Positions 44,022 through 53,742 of a stretch of 64,000 bases of DNA are shown here, one piece after another. The stretch comes from PALSA-1003 sp963741315 (GTDB lineage: Bacteria; Pseudomonadota; Gammaproteobacteria; Burkholderiales; Casimicrobiaceae). Both the position numbers and the translations under genes were made by a program. Every line of letters begins with the position of its first letter. The stretch's first letter is position 1. The stretch covers positions 310,001 through 374,000 of the forward strand of contig CAVUHK010000008.1 in the NCBI GenBank assembly GCA_963741315.1, read 5' to 3'. Below the pieces are notes generated by a model. The model did no database searches and had not been told where the DNA came from. It worked only from the letters and a program-made list of their open reading frames with translations.

Positions 44022-46267
44022 GCGGTACGCCGCGCCTCGACGCCGCCAGACGGCAATTTGCCGGCGGCGACATCGCCGGCGCCCGCCGCGCTGCCGAGCT
44101 GATCGTCCTCGCGCCCATCGACGCGCACGAGGCCGCGGGCGCGCAGCTGGTGCTGGTCGAATGCAGCCGCCGCGAGCGCAATCCGCGCGCGGGCATCGCA
44201 CATGCAAAGGCCGCCATCGCCGCGACTCCCGACGATGCGCTGACGCACTACGCGCTGGCGATCGCGCAGGATGAATCCGGCGACCAGGCCGGCGCGATCG
44301 CGAACATGCGCCGCGCCGTCGGGCTCGATCCGACGATGGTCAAGGCGCATCGCTACCTGGGAACGCTGCTGCTCGACGTTGGCGACGCGCCCGGCGCGAC
44401 CGACAGCCTGCAGCGCGCGATCGCGCTGGATCCGAACCATGCCGACGCCTGGAACAACCTTGGCACCGCGCTGCATTCCGCGAATCGGCCGGACGAAGCC
44501 GAACAGGCGTACCAGCGCTCGCTCGCGCTCAAGCCCGATTATCCCTGGGCTGTCTGCAATCTCGCGCTGCTGCAACGCGATCAGGGGCGCACCGATCTCG
44601 CCGAAGCGACCCTGCGCGCGTCGATCGCGCGCCAGCCGCCGCCGGCGGTCGTCTTCGGCGGCGTGCTCACCGCGCTGGCCGACCTGCTGCGCTCGAGGAG
44701 CGCGCTCGACGAAGCCGCGGAGCTCTACCTGCGCGCAGCAAAGCAGTCGCCCAACGCCAGCACCAGCGAAATGCTGAACCTGGGCAACGTGCTGGTCGAG
44801 CGCGGCGATCACGTGCAGGCGGGCAAGGCCTACGGCCACGCGCTGCAGCAGAATCCGCGCTACCTGCGCGCGGCACTGGCGCAGCGCCTGACGCTGCCGA
44901 TGATCTACGCCGACGCGGCCGACCTGCAGCGAGCGCGTGAGGGCTTCGTGCACGGGCTGGAAGCGCTGGAGCGCGATCTCGACGGCATCATCGCGGGCTC
45001 GACGCCGCGCGAGATCACCGACGGCCTGATCTGGAGCAACTTCTTTCTGGCGTACCAGGGACAGAACGACAAGGCGCTGCAGACCCGCTACGCCACGCTG
45101 GCGGCGCGCGCGCTCGATCGCGCCGATCCGGCGTGGCGTGCGCCGATCGCGGCCGCTGCCGTGACGGGCCGCAGGATTCGCATCGGCTTCGTCTCGGCAC
45201 TGCTGCGCCACGGCACCGTCGGCCAGTATTTCGCGCGCTGGCTGACCGACCTCGATCGCGATCAATTCGAACTCTGCTTCTATCCGCTGGGTGGCGGCCT
45301 CGATGATGTGACGACGGCCATCGGCCAGCGCGCCGATCGCGTGCGTCCGTTCATCGGCGGCGATACGATTCCTTCGGTGATCGGGCGCGGCATCCGCGCC
45401 GAACAGCTCGACATGCTCGTCTACCCCGAGCTGGGCATGGACCAGGTGACTTTCGCGCTCGCGGGAATGCGCCTTGCGCCGCGGCAGTACGCGGCGTGGG
45501 GCCACCCGGTGACGACAGGCCACGGCGCCATCGATGCCTATTTCAGCTGCGACGTAATGGAACCGCCGGACGGCGAGTCGCACTACACCGAGCGGCTGGT
45601 GCGGTTGCCCGGCATCGGCACGCGCTTCGCGCGCCCCGTGCTGCCGCCGCGGCCCGAGCGCGCGGCGCTGGGCCTGCCGGATGGCGTGACGCTGGTGCTG
45701 TGCCCGCAATCGCTGTTCAAGATCCACCCCGACAACGACCTGCTGTTCGCGCGAGTGCTCGCTGCCAATCCGGGTGTGCGCCTGGTCCTCTTCGAAGGGC
45801 GCCATCCCGCGGTCACCGACCAGTTCATGCGCCGCCTCGCGAAATGCTTCGCCGCGCACGGACTCGCGATCCGCGAGCGCACGCTGGTGTTGCCGCAGCT
45901 CTCGCACGAAGGCTTTCTCGCGGTGAACCTGTCCTGCGATCTCATGCTCGACACCATGTTCTGGTCGGGAGGACAGACCAGCGTCGATGCCCTCGACTGC
46001 GGACTGCCGGTGGTGACGCTGCCCGGCGCGATGATGCGGGGGCGACAGAGCACGGGCATGCTGCGCCTGATCGGTGCCGACGAACTCATCGCCCGCGATG
46101 TCGACGACTACGTGCGCATCGCGACGCGCTTGTGCTCGGACCCGGAGTGGCGCCTGGCGCTGTCGGCGCGAATCCGCGACGCCAGCAGCCGGCTGTTCGA
46201 CGATGCCGCGCCCATCGCTGCGCTGCAGGCTTTCTATCGCGAGGAAGCGGCGAAGCCGGTCGGGTAG
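44018..46267 (+). CDS. TPR / OGT-like glycosyltransferase, divergent catalytic motifs
   Basis: 749 residues. TPRs fill about 1-290, with clear AWNNLGTALHSANRPDEAEQAY-type repeats. The catalytic part opens with RIRIGFVSALLRHGTVGQYF, in which the canonical DFRxH is replaced by LLRHGTVG. It keeps SLFKIHPDND (Lys) and a GGQTSVDALDCGLPVVTLPG donor loop, closer to HMW1C-like or UDP-glucose OGT relatives than to canonical OGT. Start ATGA-overlaps the larger OGT gene. It faces the minus-strand HerA gene with a 24-bp gap. Confidence 0.75.
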   Translation: MSGTPRLDAARRQFAGGDIAGARRAAELIVLAPIDAHEAAGAQLVLVECSRRERNPRAGIAHAKAAIAATPDDALTHYALAIAQDESGDQAGAIANMRRAVGLDPTMVKAHRYLGTLLLDVGDAPGATDSLQRAIALDPNHADAWNNLGTALHSANRPDEAEQAYQRSLALKPDYPWAVCNLALLQRDQGRTDLAEATLRASIARQPPPAVVFGGVLTALADLLRSRSALDEAAELYLRAAKQSPNASTSEMLNLGNVLVERGDHVQAGKAYGHALQQNPRYLRAALAQRLTLPMIYADAADLQRAREGFVHGLEALERDLDGIIAGSTPREITDGLIWSNFFLAYQGQNDKALQTRYATLAARALDRADPAWRAPIAAAAVTGRRIRIGFVSALLRHGTVGQYFARWLTDLDRDQFELCFYPLGGGLDDVTTAIGQRADRVRPFIGGDTIPSVIGRGIRAEQLDMLVYPELGMDQVTFALAGMRLAPRQYAAWGHPVTTGHGAIDAYFSCDVMEPPDGESHYTERLVRLPGIGTRFARPVLPPRPERAALGLPDGVTLVLCPQSLFKIHPDNDLLFARVLAANPGVRLVLFEGRHPAVTDQFMRRLAKCFAAHGLAIRERTLVLPQLSHEGFLAVNLSCDLMLDTMFWSGGQTSVDALDCGLPVVTLPGAMMRGRQSTGMLRLIGADELIARDVDDYVRIATRLCSDPEWRLALSARIRDASSRLFDDAAPIAALQAFYREEAAKPVG

Positions 46268-46291
46268 AACGTCGGCGAACGCGCCGCAGCG

Positions 46292-47767
46292 TCAGCGCTT
46301 CTTGCCGAGCAGCGACCCGAGCACGCCACGCACGATTTCGCGACCGATACTCGAGCCAACGGTGCGCGCGGCGCTCTTGGCGGCGGCCTCGACCAGGCTG
46401 TCCTTGCGGCCGCTGCCGGTAAGCAATCCGCCCAGCGAGTCCTTGACCGAGTCGAAGATGCCGCCGCCGCCGGGCTTGGCGTCCGCCGATGCGTGCGCGC
46501 GTCCCTGTAGCATCTCGTACGCCGATTCGCGATCGACCGTGGTGGTGTACGTGTCCTTGAGCACCGACGCGGCGATCACTGCTTTGCGCTCATCGTCGCT
46601 GATCGGTCCTATCCTCGACCCGGGCGGCAGCACGAAGGCACGTTGAACCGGCGTCGGCCGCCCCTTTTCGTCGAGGAAGGACAGCAGCGCTTCGCCGACA
46701 CCGAGCTCGGTGATCGCCTTTTCGGTGTCGATCGCCGGATTGGCGCGCATCGTCTGTGCCGCTGTCTTGACCGCCTTCTGGTCACGAGGCGTGAACGCGC
46801 GCAGCGCGTGCTGGACGCGATTTCCCAATTGGCCGAGCACGATGTCGGGAACGTCCAGCGGATTCTGGGTGACGAAGAATACGCCGACGCCTTTGGAACG
46901 GACCAGGCGCACGACCTGCTCGATGCGATCGAGCAGCGCCTTGGGCGCATCGGTGAACAGCAGGTGCGCTTCGTCGAAAAAGAACACCAGCTTCGGCTTG
47001 TCCGGGTCGCCAATTTCGGGCAGCCGCTCGTAGAGCTCCGCCAGCAGCCAGAGCAACATGGTCGCGTAGAGCGCCGGCGCCTGCATCAACTTGTCGGCGG
47101 CCAGTACGTTGATGACACCGCGGCCGTCCGCGGTCTGCAGCAGGTCGTCGATGTTGAGCATCGGTTCGCCGAGGAATTTTTCGGCGCCCTGCTGCTCGAG
47201 CACCAGCAACCCGCGCTGGATCGCGCCGATCGACGCCGCCGAGACGTTGCCGTAACGCGTCGTATAGTCGCTCGCGTGTTCGCCCACCTGCGCCAGCAGC
47301 GCACGCAAGTCCTTGAGGTCGAGCAGCGTCCAGCCGTTGTCGTCGGCGACCTTGAATACCAGCGCCAGCACGCCCGACTGCACGTCGTTGAGAGCGAGTA
47401 TTCGCGAGAGCAGCAGTGGGCCGAGGTCGGTGATGGTCGCGCGCAGCGGATGGCCCTGTTCGCCGAAGACGTCCCAGAACACCGTGGGAAATCCGCCGAA
47501 CGCGGGCGCGTCGGCGCCGATCTGTGCGAGGCGCTCCTTGAGTTTCGGCGACATCGCACCGCTTTGCGAAATGCCGGCGAGATCGCCTTTGACGTCGGCC
47601 ATGAACACCGGCACGCCGATGGCCGAAAAGCGTTCCGCCAACACCTGCAGGCTCACCGTCTTGCCGGTGCCGGTGGCGCCCGTGATCAGGCCATGGCGAT
47701 TCGACATTCCGGGCAGCAGGACGATGTCGCCATCGGCGTTGTGGGCAATGAGCAGGGGTGAGGGCAT
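46292..47767 (-). CDS. HerA-like ATPase, DUF853 (YjgR) family
   Basis: 491 residues. P-loop GATGTGKT (30-37), VFMADVKGDLAG, Walker B VFFFDEAHLLF and the FVTQNPLDVPD sensor stretch. The C-terminal 60 residues are Gly/Ala-rich, with GSSIGREIVRGVLGSLLGKKR as in E. coli YjgR. Cytoplasmic. The exact role is unknown, though relatives are DNA-translocase-like. It looks like a housekeeping gene at the edge of the glycan locus, with no obvious functional tie to it. Confidence 0.9.
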   Translation of the reverse strand: MPSPLLIAHNADGDIVLLPGMSNRHGLITGATGTGKTVSLQVLAERFSAIGVPVFMADVKGDLAGISQSGAMSPKLKERLAQIGADAPAFGGFPTVFWDVFGEQGHPLRATITDLGPLLLSRILALNDVQSGVLALVFKVADDNGWTLLDLKDLRALLAQVGEHASDYTTRYGNVSAASIGAIQRGLLVLEQQGAEKFLGEPMLNIDDLLQTADGRGVINVLAADKLMQAPALYATMLLWLLAELYERLPEIGDPDKPKLVFFFDEAHLLFTDAPKALLDRIEQVVRLVRSKGVGVFFVTQNPLDVPDIVLGQLGNRVQHALRAFTPRDQKAVKTAAQTMRANPAIDTEKAITELGVGEALLSFLDEKGRPTPVQRAFVLPPGSRIGPISDDERKAVIAASVLKDTYTTTVDRESAYEMLQGRAHASADAKPGGGGIFDSVKDSLGGLLTGSGRKDSLVEAAAKSAARTVGSSIGREIVRGVLGSLLGKKR

Positions 47768-47820
47768 GGTTGGGTCGTGGTTGCGACGATGGATGAGACT
47801 ATCTTACGCGTCCGCCTGCA

Positions 47821-49944
47821 TTAGCGCGACGCGCTTCGCGCCTCTACCTCGTGTCGTCGCCAGATCTCGATGAGTCCGTCCTCGAGGTTGCGCGCGTAAC
47901 TTGCCATGTCGAACAGCGGATGCGTGCTGCGATTGCGCGCCAGTCGCGCGCGCAATTGCGCCAGGCGGCCGTGGTCCCGCGCGAGCGCGACCGCCAGCGT
48001 TTCGTATTCAGCCAGAGTAGAGGTCACCAGCTCGGGAAGACCGATCGCGTGCAACTGACTGCCGGCGACACGGCTGGCGAAGGTTTCGCCGGCGATCGTG
48101 AGCACCGGCAGTCCGGCAAGCAGCGCGTCGTTCGCGGTCGTATGCGCACCGTAGGGCGTGGTGTCCAGAAACAGGTCGGCGGTGGCGTTGCGGGCGATAT
48201 GTTCGGCCACGTCCGCGCGCGCAGCGAAGATGAGGCGCCCCGGTGCAATGCCACGTCTCGCGGCTTCGCGATGCAGGTTGGCGCGGGCGTCGGCATTGGC
48301 ATCGAGCAACCACAGCACGCCCTCCGGCACCGCGGCCAGGATGCGCATCCAGGTGTCGAACATCCGCGGCAGGATCTTGAACGAATTGTTGAAGCACGCG
48401 AACACAAACGCGCCTTCCGGCAGCCCGCAGGCCGCGCGCGAAGGCACGGGGCCGACGGGTGCTCGGGTGGTGTCGCTGGCGTAATAGCTGTGTGCCATGC
48501 GAAATGGCCGCTCGGCGTAGCCCGACTCCAAGTCCGACGGGACGACAAAGGGATCGACATGGATGTAGTCGTACCAGTCGACGCCCAGCGTCCCGGGAAA
48601 GCCGATGCTGTTGATCTGCAGCGGCGCGGCGCGGCGCGCGAAGAGTTCCGGGCGGCAGTGGCCGGTATAGCCATTGAGATCGAAGGCAATCGCGATGCCA
48701 TCGGCGCGAATGCGCGCCAGCGCCGCGCTGTCGTCGAGTGTACTCAGGTCGACCGAGTGTTCCACCGCCGCAGCGATGCGGCGTCCCGCCGGCCCCGCAT
48801 CGGGGGAGAGCAAGTCGTACGCGAATACTTCCAGCCGCGAACGATCGAGGCGCTCGAGCACTTCGGTGATGACCGTCGCCATCGGATGCAGGCGAAAGTC
48901 CGAGGACACGAATCCGACGCGCAGCCGTCTGTCCGCGACCGATGCGGGCACAGGCAGTGCGGCCGGCGGATTGGGCGCGAATCCGCTACCCCATTGCGCC
49001 GCCGCACGGCGCAATGTTCGAAGCGTAAGCGGCATCGCCAGCAATTGCAGTTGGGCGATCTTCCAGTACTCGTGGGGCGGCGCCTCGATGATGCGCGAGA
49101 GTTCGCGAAACAGACGTTCGATGTCGTCCCAGGCGCAGCGCTGCATGCGGGCGTGCGCGAGCAGTGACAGCACGTAGCCGTTGTCCGGATCGAGTTCGTG
49201 CGCCCGCGCCAGCGGGGCTTCCGCCGCGTCGTAGCGCTTCTGGTCGATGTAGAGCGGGCCCAGCTTGGCGAGAATGCGCACGTCGTCGGGCTCCCGTCGC
49301 GCGGCCTCGACAAAGCACGCTTCGGCGTCGGCCAATCGCCCGATCTCCTTCAGGGCGGTGCCGCGCCGAACCACGGTCGCAACCGGAAGCTCGCGACGAA
49401 CGGAGACCAGCCGCTCGTAGGCGCCGGCCGCGCCCTTGTAGTCCTGCTTCTCGTAGAGGGCATTGCCGAGGTTGCCCAGCGCGTCCGGCTGCGCCGGATC
49501 CGCTGCGAGGACGCGACGGTAGCACTCGAAGGCGCGTTCACGCTCGCCCGCCGCCTCGAGCGCGAGCCCGAGATTGTTCAGCGTCGCGGCGTTGTCCGGT
49601 GCGGCGCGCAGCGCGAGTTCGTAGCAGGCGATCGCGGCGCGCGCTTCGCCGCGTTCCCGATGCGCGTTGCCGACATGAAAATTGGCCTCCGCATGATCGG
49701 GCAGGGCGGCCAGGATTTCCTTGCAGAGTTGTTCCGCGAGCGCGGTATCGCTCGTCGCCAGCGCGGCGCGTGCTCGTTGCAACAGACCGTCAACGTGGGA
49801 ACTCGCGGGTGACTGCGACACGATTTCGGCTGCCGCCGCCGCTGCCGCCGCAGCGGGCACTAGCGCACCATGGCAATCCTTGTATCTCCTCCCACTGCCG
49901 CATGGGCACGGCGCGTTGCGCGACCCGGGCGGCGAGATGGTCAC
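47821..49944 (-). CDS. SEC-C zinc motif / TPR / O-GlcNAc-transferase-like (GT41) protein
   Basis: 707 residues from GTG 49944, 14 bp after the upstream stop. The N-terminal SEC-C motif NAPCPCGSGRRYKDCHG (C13, C15, C24, H25) precedes a poly-Ala linker, six to eight TPRs (about 50-290) and a complete GT41 domain: RLRVGFVSSDFRLHPM with catalytic His, GFPGTLGVDWYDY, FNNSFKILP with the UDP-site Lys and YGAHTTANDALLAGLPVLT. It has the same domain plan as the protein at 15344-17707, so the two are probable paralogues on opposite sides of the window. Cytoplasmic. Confidence 0.8.
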   Translation of the reverse strand: MTISPPGSRNAPCPCGSGRRYKDCHGALVPAAAAAAAAAEIVSQSPASSHVDGLLQRARAALATSDTALAEQLCKEILAALPDHAEANFHVGNAHRERGEARAAIACYELALRAAPDNAATLNNLGLALEAAGERERAFECYRRVLAADPAQPDALGNLGNALYEKQDYKGAAGAYERLVSVRRELPVATVVRRGTALKEIGRLADAEACFVEAARREPDDVRILAKLGPLYIDQKRYDAAEAPLARAHELDPDNGYVLSLLAHARMQRCAWDDIERLFRELSRIIEAPPHEYWKIAQLQLLAMPLTLRTLRRAAAQWGSGFAPNPPAALPVPASVADRRLRVGFVSSDFRLHPMATVITEVLERLDRSRLEVFAYDLLSPDAGPAGRRIAAAVEHSVDLSTLDDSAALARIRADGIAIAFDLNGYTGHCRPELFARRAAPLQINSIGFPGTLGVDWYDYIHVDPFVVPSDLESGYAERPFRMAHSYYASDTTRAPVGPVPSRAACGLPEGAFVFACFNNSFKILPRMFDTWMRILAAVPEGVLWLLDANADARANLHREAARRGIAPGRLIFAARADVAEHIARNATADLFLDTTPYGAHTTANDALLAGLPVLTIAGETFASRVAGSQLHAIGLPELVTSTLAEYETLAVALARDHGRLAQLRARLARNRSTHPLFDMASYARNLEDGLIEIWRRHEVEARSASR

Positions 49945-49958
49945 GGCCAGGGCGCTCG

Positions 49959-52247
49959 CTAGTGCAAGATGCGTGTGCGCAGGGCGGCTGCGACGCGCTC
50001 CACCACGCCCGCCCAGTCGCGCAGTGCGACTTGCCGGAACAGGCGCAGCGACGGATACCACGGGCTGTCGTCGCGGCGCAGCAGCCAGCGCCAATCCGGC
50101 GCGAAGGGCAGCAGCACCCAGCAGGTGCGACCGAGTGCACCCGCGAGATGCACGATGCTGGTGTCGACGCTGATGATCAGATCGAGCTCGGCAATCAGCG
50201 CGGCGGTATCGTCGAGCGACGCCGTGGGCGACAGCGGCAGCATGCGCGCCGCGCCGCGCACCGACGCGACCTGCACCGCCGCGTCCCCCTGCTGCAGCGA
50301 AAACCAGGCGACGTCGTCGATGTCGAACAGTGGTGCCAGCGTCGATACGTGCAGCGAACGGTTGCGGTCGTTGGTATGGGTTCTGTTGCCGGCCCACGCG
50401 AGGCCGACCTTGAGGCGGCCCGGTTGCGCGGCCACGGTCGCGCGCATGGCGGCGCGTCGCTCCGGCGCAACGTTGATGTAGGGCGCCTTGGAAGGAATCG
50501 TCGCCAATGTGGTCGCGAAATGGCGCGGCAGCGACAGCAGCGGGAAATGCGCGTCGTAGCGCAGCAATGCCATGTTGCCGCTGATGACCTGTGATACACC
50601 GGCGACGGACGCGAGCAGCGAATGCAGCGGCGGGGCACAGTGGATGACGACCTTGGCGCCGCTTGCCGCTAACGCCGGCGCGTAGCGCACGAATTGCACC
50701 GCGTCGCCGATGCCCTGCTCGGCGTAGAGAAGCAGCGTCTTGCCCTGCGTCGCGACGCCGTCCCACGCCGGGCCGGGGAAAACATGGCGGCCACGGCCCA
50801 GTTCCGGCAGCAAGAGGCGCCATTCGTATTCGCGCCAGCCCTCCGCGAACTGACCGTCGAGCAGCAGCGCCAGCGAGAGGTTCCAGTGTGCGTTCGCGAA
50901 GTCGGCCTTGTGCGCGATCGATTGCCGGAATGCGTCGATCGCGCCGGCAACGTCGTTCAACGACTGCAGGGCTAGACCGAGATTGTTCCATGCGATCGCA
51001 TGGTCGGCCTTGAGCGCGATGGCTGTCCGATACGCAGCGATCGCATCGGTCTCGCGATTGGCGGCAGCGTAAGCCAGCCCGAGATTGCCGTGGAATTCCG
51101 GCTCGGCCGGAACCGCGTCGCGGGCCGCCTCAAGGCGTGGCACCGCTGCCGCCAGGTCACCGCGCTGGTATTCGATCACGCCGAGATAATGCTGGGCCAG
51201 GGCGTGCGTCGGTTCGCCATCGAGTACCTCGCGATAGATCACTTCGGCCGAGTGCACGTCGCCGCGTTGGTGGGCCGCGAGCGCGGTGCCCAGGCGTTGC
51301 TCGATCGATGGTCGCGCAGAAAGCGTCTGCGGCGCGGGCGCGACCGCTGTGCCTGCGGTTGCTGCAGTCTGCCCGACCGCGCCATGGCAATGCTTATAGC
51401 GCTTGCCGCTGCCGCATGGACACGGGTCGTTGCGCCCAACCGCGGGCAGCGCGACGGCATTGGTCGTCGCGGTCGCGAGCCCGGCCGCAGCGGCGGCATC
51501 GTCCGGTGTCTCGTCGAGGATTCGCTTGAAGATCGCGGCCGCCGGCGTCCATTGGCCAAGCGCCAGGCAATTGCGCGCCAGCGCCGAGAGTTGCGGCGAG
51601 CGCGCGATCGACGGCGTGAAGTGCCGCACCAGCGCCGCGAGCTCGTCGGGAGGCACGACCCGACAGAAATTGAACAGGCCGTGAAAACCGAATGGAAATC
51701 CGACCGGGTACGCGGCCTCGAAGGCGAAACTGTCGGCCTGCGCCTCGCTGCCGAAGCGGATGCCGTGCTCGCGCTCGAGCAACGGCCGGAACGCGCGGCA
51801 GATGGTGACGTCTTCCGCCTCGGTCAGGACGATGCGCGGGTCCTGGAGCGCGGCGAGCAATTTGCGCGAACGCAACGAGAAACCGCCGTTGCCTACGCGC
51901 ATCGCGTCGGTGTGCCAGAACCACTTGGCGCCTAGATAGTCGCAGTCGAGGTAGTCGGCGCGCCATGCGTCGGGGTTGACGACGTAGCCGTCCCATTGCA
52001 CCAGCAGCACGTGCGAAGTCTCGATGTGCGGCAGCAGCGACTTGAGCACGAATTGCGAATAGTCGTCGCGCGAGGCGATCGGCGGCACGATGCGGAATTC
52101 GATACCGGCTTCGCCCGGGTCGCGGTCGGTGATGAACAACGTACGTCCGAAGCGAACCGCGGACATCGAAATGCGCAGCGCGCGCAGTGCCAGCGCATGA
52201 TTCGCGGTGTCGATGCAGCACAGCGTGACCTCGGGAAGTTCGAGCAT
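49959..52247 (-). CDS. DUF5672 / SEC-C / TPR / GT9-like fusion protein
   Basis: 762 residues. Residues 1-200 match the DUF5672 glycosyltransferase-like domain (DYLGAKWFWH, VGNGGFSLRSRKLL, EDVTICR). An internal SEC-C motif follows (C276, C278, C287, H288), then TPRs (about 310-470) and a GT9-like GT-B domain (EQGIGDAVQFVRYA, KVGLAWAGN, ISVDTSIVHLAGALG, WYPSLRLFRQ). Seen end to end it looks like a DUF5672 enzyme joined to a complete SEC-C/TPR/GT9 protein. It heads a two-gene unit with the SEC-C OGT. Confidence 0.78.
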   Translation of the reverse strand: MLELPEVTLCCIDTANHALALRALRISMSAVRFGRTLFITDRDPGEAGIEFRIVPPIASRDDYSQFVLKSLLPHIETSHVLLVQWDGYVVNPDAWRADYLDCDYLGAKWFWHTDAMRVGNGGFSLRSRKLLAALQDPRIVLTEAEDVTICRAFRPLLEREHGIRFGSEAQADSFAFEAAYPVGFPFGFHGLFNFCRVVPPDELAALVRHFTPSIARSPQLSALARNCLALGQWTPAAAIFKRILDETPDDAAAAAGLATATTNAVALPAVGRNDPCPCGSGKRYKHCHGAVGQTAATAGTAVAPAPQTLSARPSIEQRLGTALAAHQRGDVHSAEVIYREVLDGEPTHALAQHYLGVIEYQRGDLAAAVPRLEAARDAVPAEPEFHGNLGLAYAAANRETDAIAAYRTAIALKADHAIAWNNLGLALQSLNDVAGAIDAFRQSIAHKADFANAHWNLSLALLLDGQFAEGWREYEWRLLLPELGRGRHVFPGPAWDGVATQGKTLLLYAEQGIGDAVQFVRYAPALAASGAKVVIHCAPPLHSLLASVAGVSQVISGNMALLRYDAHFPLLSLPRHFATTLATIPSKAPYINVAPERRAAMRATVAAQPGRLKVGLAWAGNRTHTNDRNRSLHVSTLAPLFDIDDVAWFSLQQGDAAVQVASVRGAARMLPLSPTASLDDTAALIAELDLIISVDTSIVHLAGALGRTCWVLLPFAPDWRWLLRRDDSPWYPSLRLFRQVALRDWAGVVERVAAALRTRILH

Positions 52248-52294
52248 CGCCGGTTATTCGCGGTGCGGCATGGGCCTCGAGGCGCGGCGGCGCC

Positions 52295-53735
52295 TCAGGC
52301 GGCTTCCGGTTCGGCCGGCAGTGCGGGTGACGGTGGCGCCATGGGCGCGGCTTCCGTCGCGGGCGGTAGCAGTTGTTGCCAGATCAGCATGCCGAGCACG
52401 ACCAGAAGCGGGGCGATGTGGATGGTTGCGCGATTCGCGGTCGTCAGGTCGGCGAGCCACGCGGCGGCTTCGGTGAACGCGAAGACGAACAGCAGGAACG
52501 CCAGGCCGGCAATTACGATGACTGTGAGCGGCACCAGCGGCGGTTTGAGTATGCGCCAACGCCACGCGCCGGTGACCATGATCGCGATGAAGCCGTACCA
52601 CATCAGGTTCCAGTTGCCCGCCAGGAAGTACGATATGCCCAGTTGCGCCCACGCAGGCGCGAAGTCGAGGTGCATTTGATAGCCGAGGAGCACGGTGTTG
52701 GTGCGCGCCAGGAACAGCAGGATGAACGCGCTCACCGCTGCGGCGATGCCGAGAGTGCGCAGCCCGCGCCGCGGCATCACCGCAACGATAACCCCCGGCA
52801 GCAATGTCAGCGCCCAAATCCAGCCGGGCGTCTTGATCAAAGGGCAGGCGATGGCAAGAAACAGCGCCAGCACGCCGTCGCGCCAACCGCGACGCTAAGC
52901 ACCACCGGTAGGTCGCCAGCGCCGCCAGCGTGTACACGGCACCCATCGGCAGGTCCGCGTAACCGGCGAGTGCGACGTGGATATCCAGCAGCGGCAACGA
53001 CGCGACGAAGTACGCACCGATGAGCGCCGCCAGCGGCGCAACCCTTTCGCTGCGCAGCGCTCCGTAGATCGCCACGGTCAGCGACAACAGGATCGCTAAC
53101 CACGGCCAGTTCATGGCCGAGTCGTCCCATCGACCCAGCGCGATGCAGGTCCACACCTGCAGCAACGGTACGGTCGCCGGATAATTCGGCGACGCGTCGA
53201 ACCAGGCGCCCGGGGCGCCCGCCAGCCACACGTCTTCGCGGACGAAAGGAACGATGCGACCCTGTTCGTACCAGACGCGCGCCTTGGTCGCCCATTGCAC
53301 CCACGCATCCCACGGATAGAGCGGACGCAACGCGACTTCGGTGGCGAGCAGCGCGAAGCGGGTCGCCAGCCATGCAAGCAGCGCGAACCAGACGATGCGT
53401 TGCCAGCGTGGCAGCTCCACCCGGACCGCCGCCAACGCGCCTTGCTTCGCGTCGCGCCATAACGTCGGTCGCGCTCGCGTGGCGTAGGCGAACAGCAGCG
53501 CGGTGGCCACCGCGAGCGGCAGCGCGATCGACCAGCCGCCAAAGGCGATGCCGACCATGCTGATGGCGCGCATCCACAGCGTCAGCAGCAGGGCACCGAC
53601 GACATAGCCGAAGCCGACGCGCAACGCGAGCGCGACGCCGGGCGACTCGCTGCGCGGCCAGCCCAGCGCCAGCAGCGCGCCGACGCCGAGCAGCCACGGC
53701 AGCGCCAGCGAGAAGGTCAGCGAGAGTGCGTCCAT
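52295..53735 (-). pseudogene. multipass membrane protein, frameshifted near 52880
   Basis: Residues 1-285 (from ATG 53735) encode several membrane helices and an amphipathic loop, LRPLYPWDAWVQWATKARVW. The frame then turns into Arg/His-rich non-membrane sequence. Another frame, read from about 52880, resumes clean membrane helices (DGVLALFLAIACPLIKTPGW) to a stop at 52295. A loss of two bases in a GCGCGC run at 52877-52884 would explain it. Restored, it would be about 480 residues, like a GT-C or PMT-type enzyme or other polyprenyl-sugar protein; the fold is uncertain. A sequencing error is as likely as a real lesion. Confidence 0.6.
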
Positions 53736-53742
53736 GGCGCGG

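Noticed and set aside
43685..45907. 740-codon antisense frame opposite the OGT-like genes
   Set aside because: Mirror of coding sequence; no start signal or domain.
52837..53697. Third overlapping minus-strand frame through the frameshifted membrane gene
   Set aside because: Arg/Ala-rich without membrane helices; the two other frames together give a coherent membrane protein.
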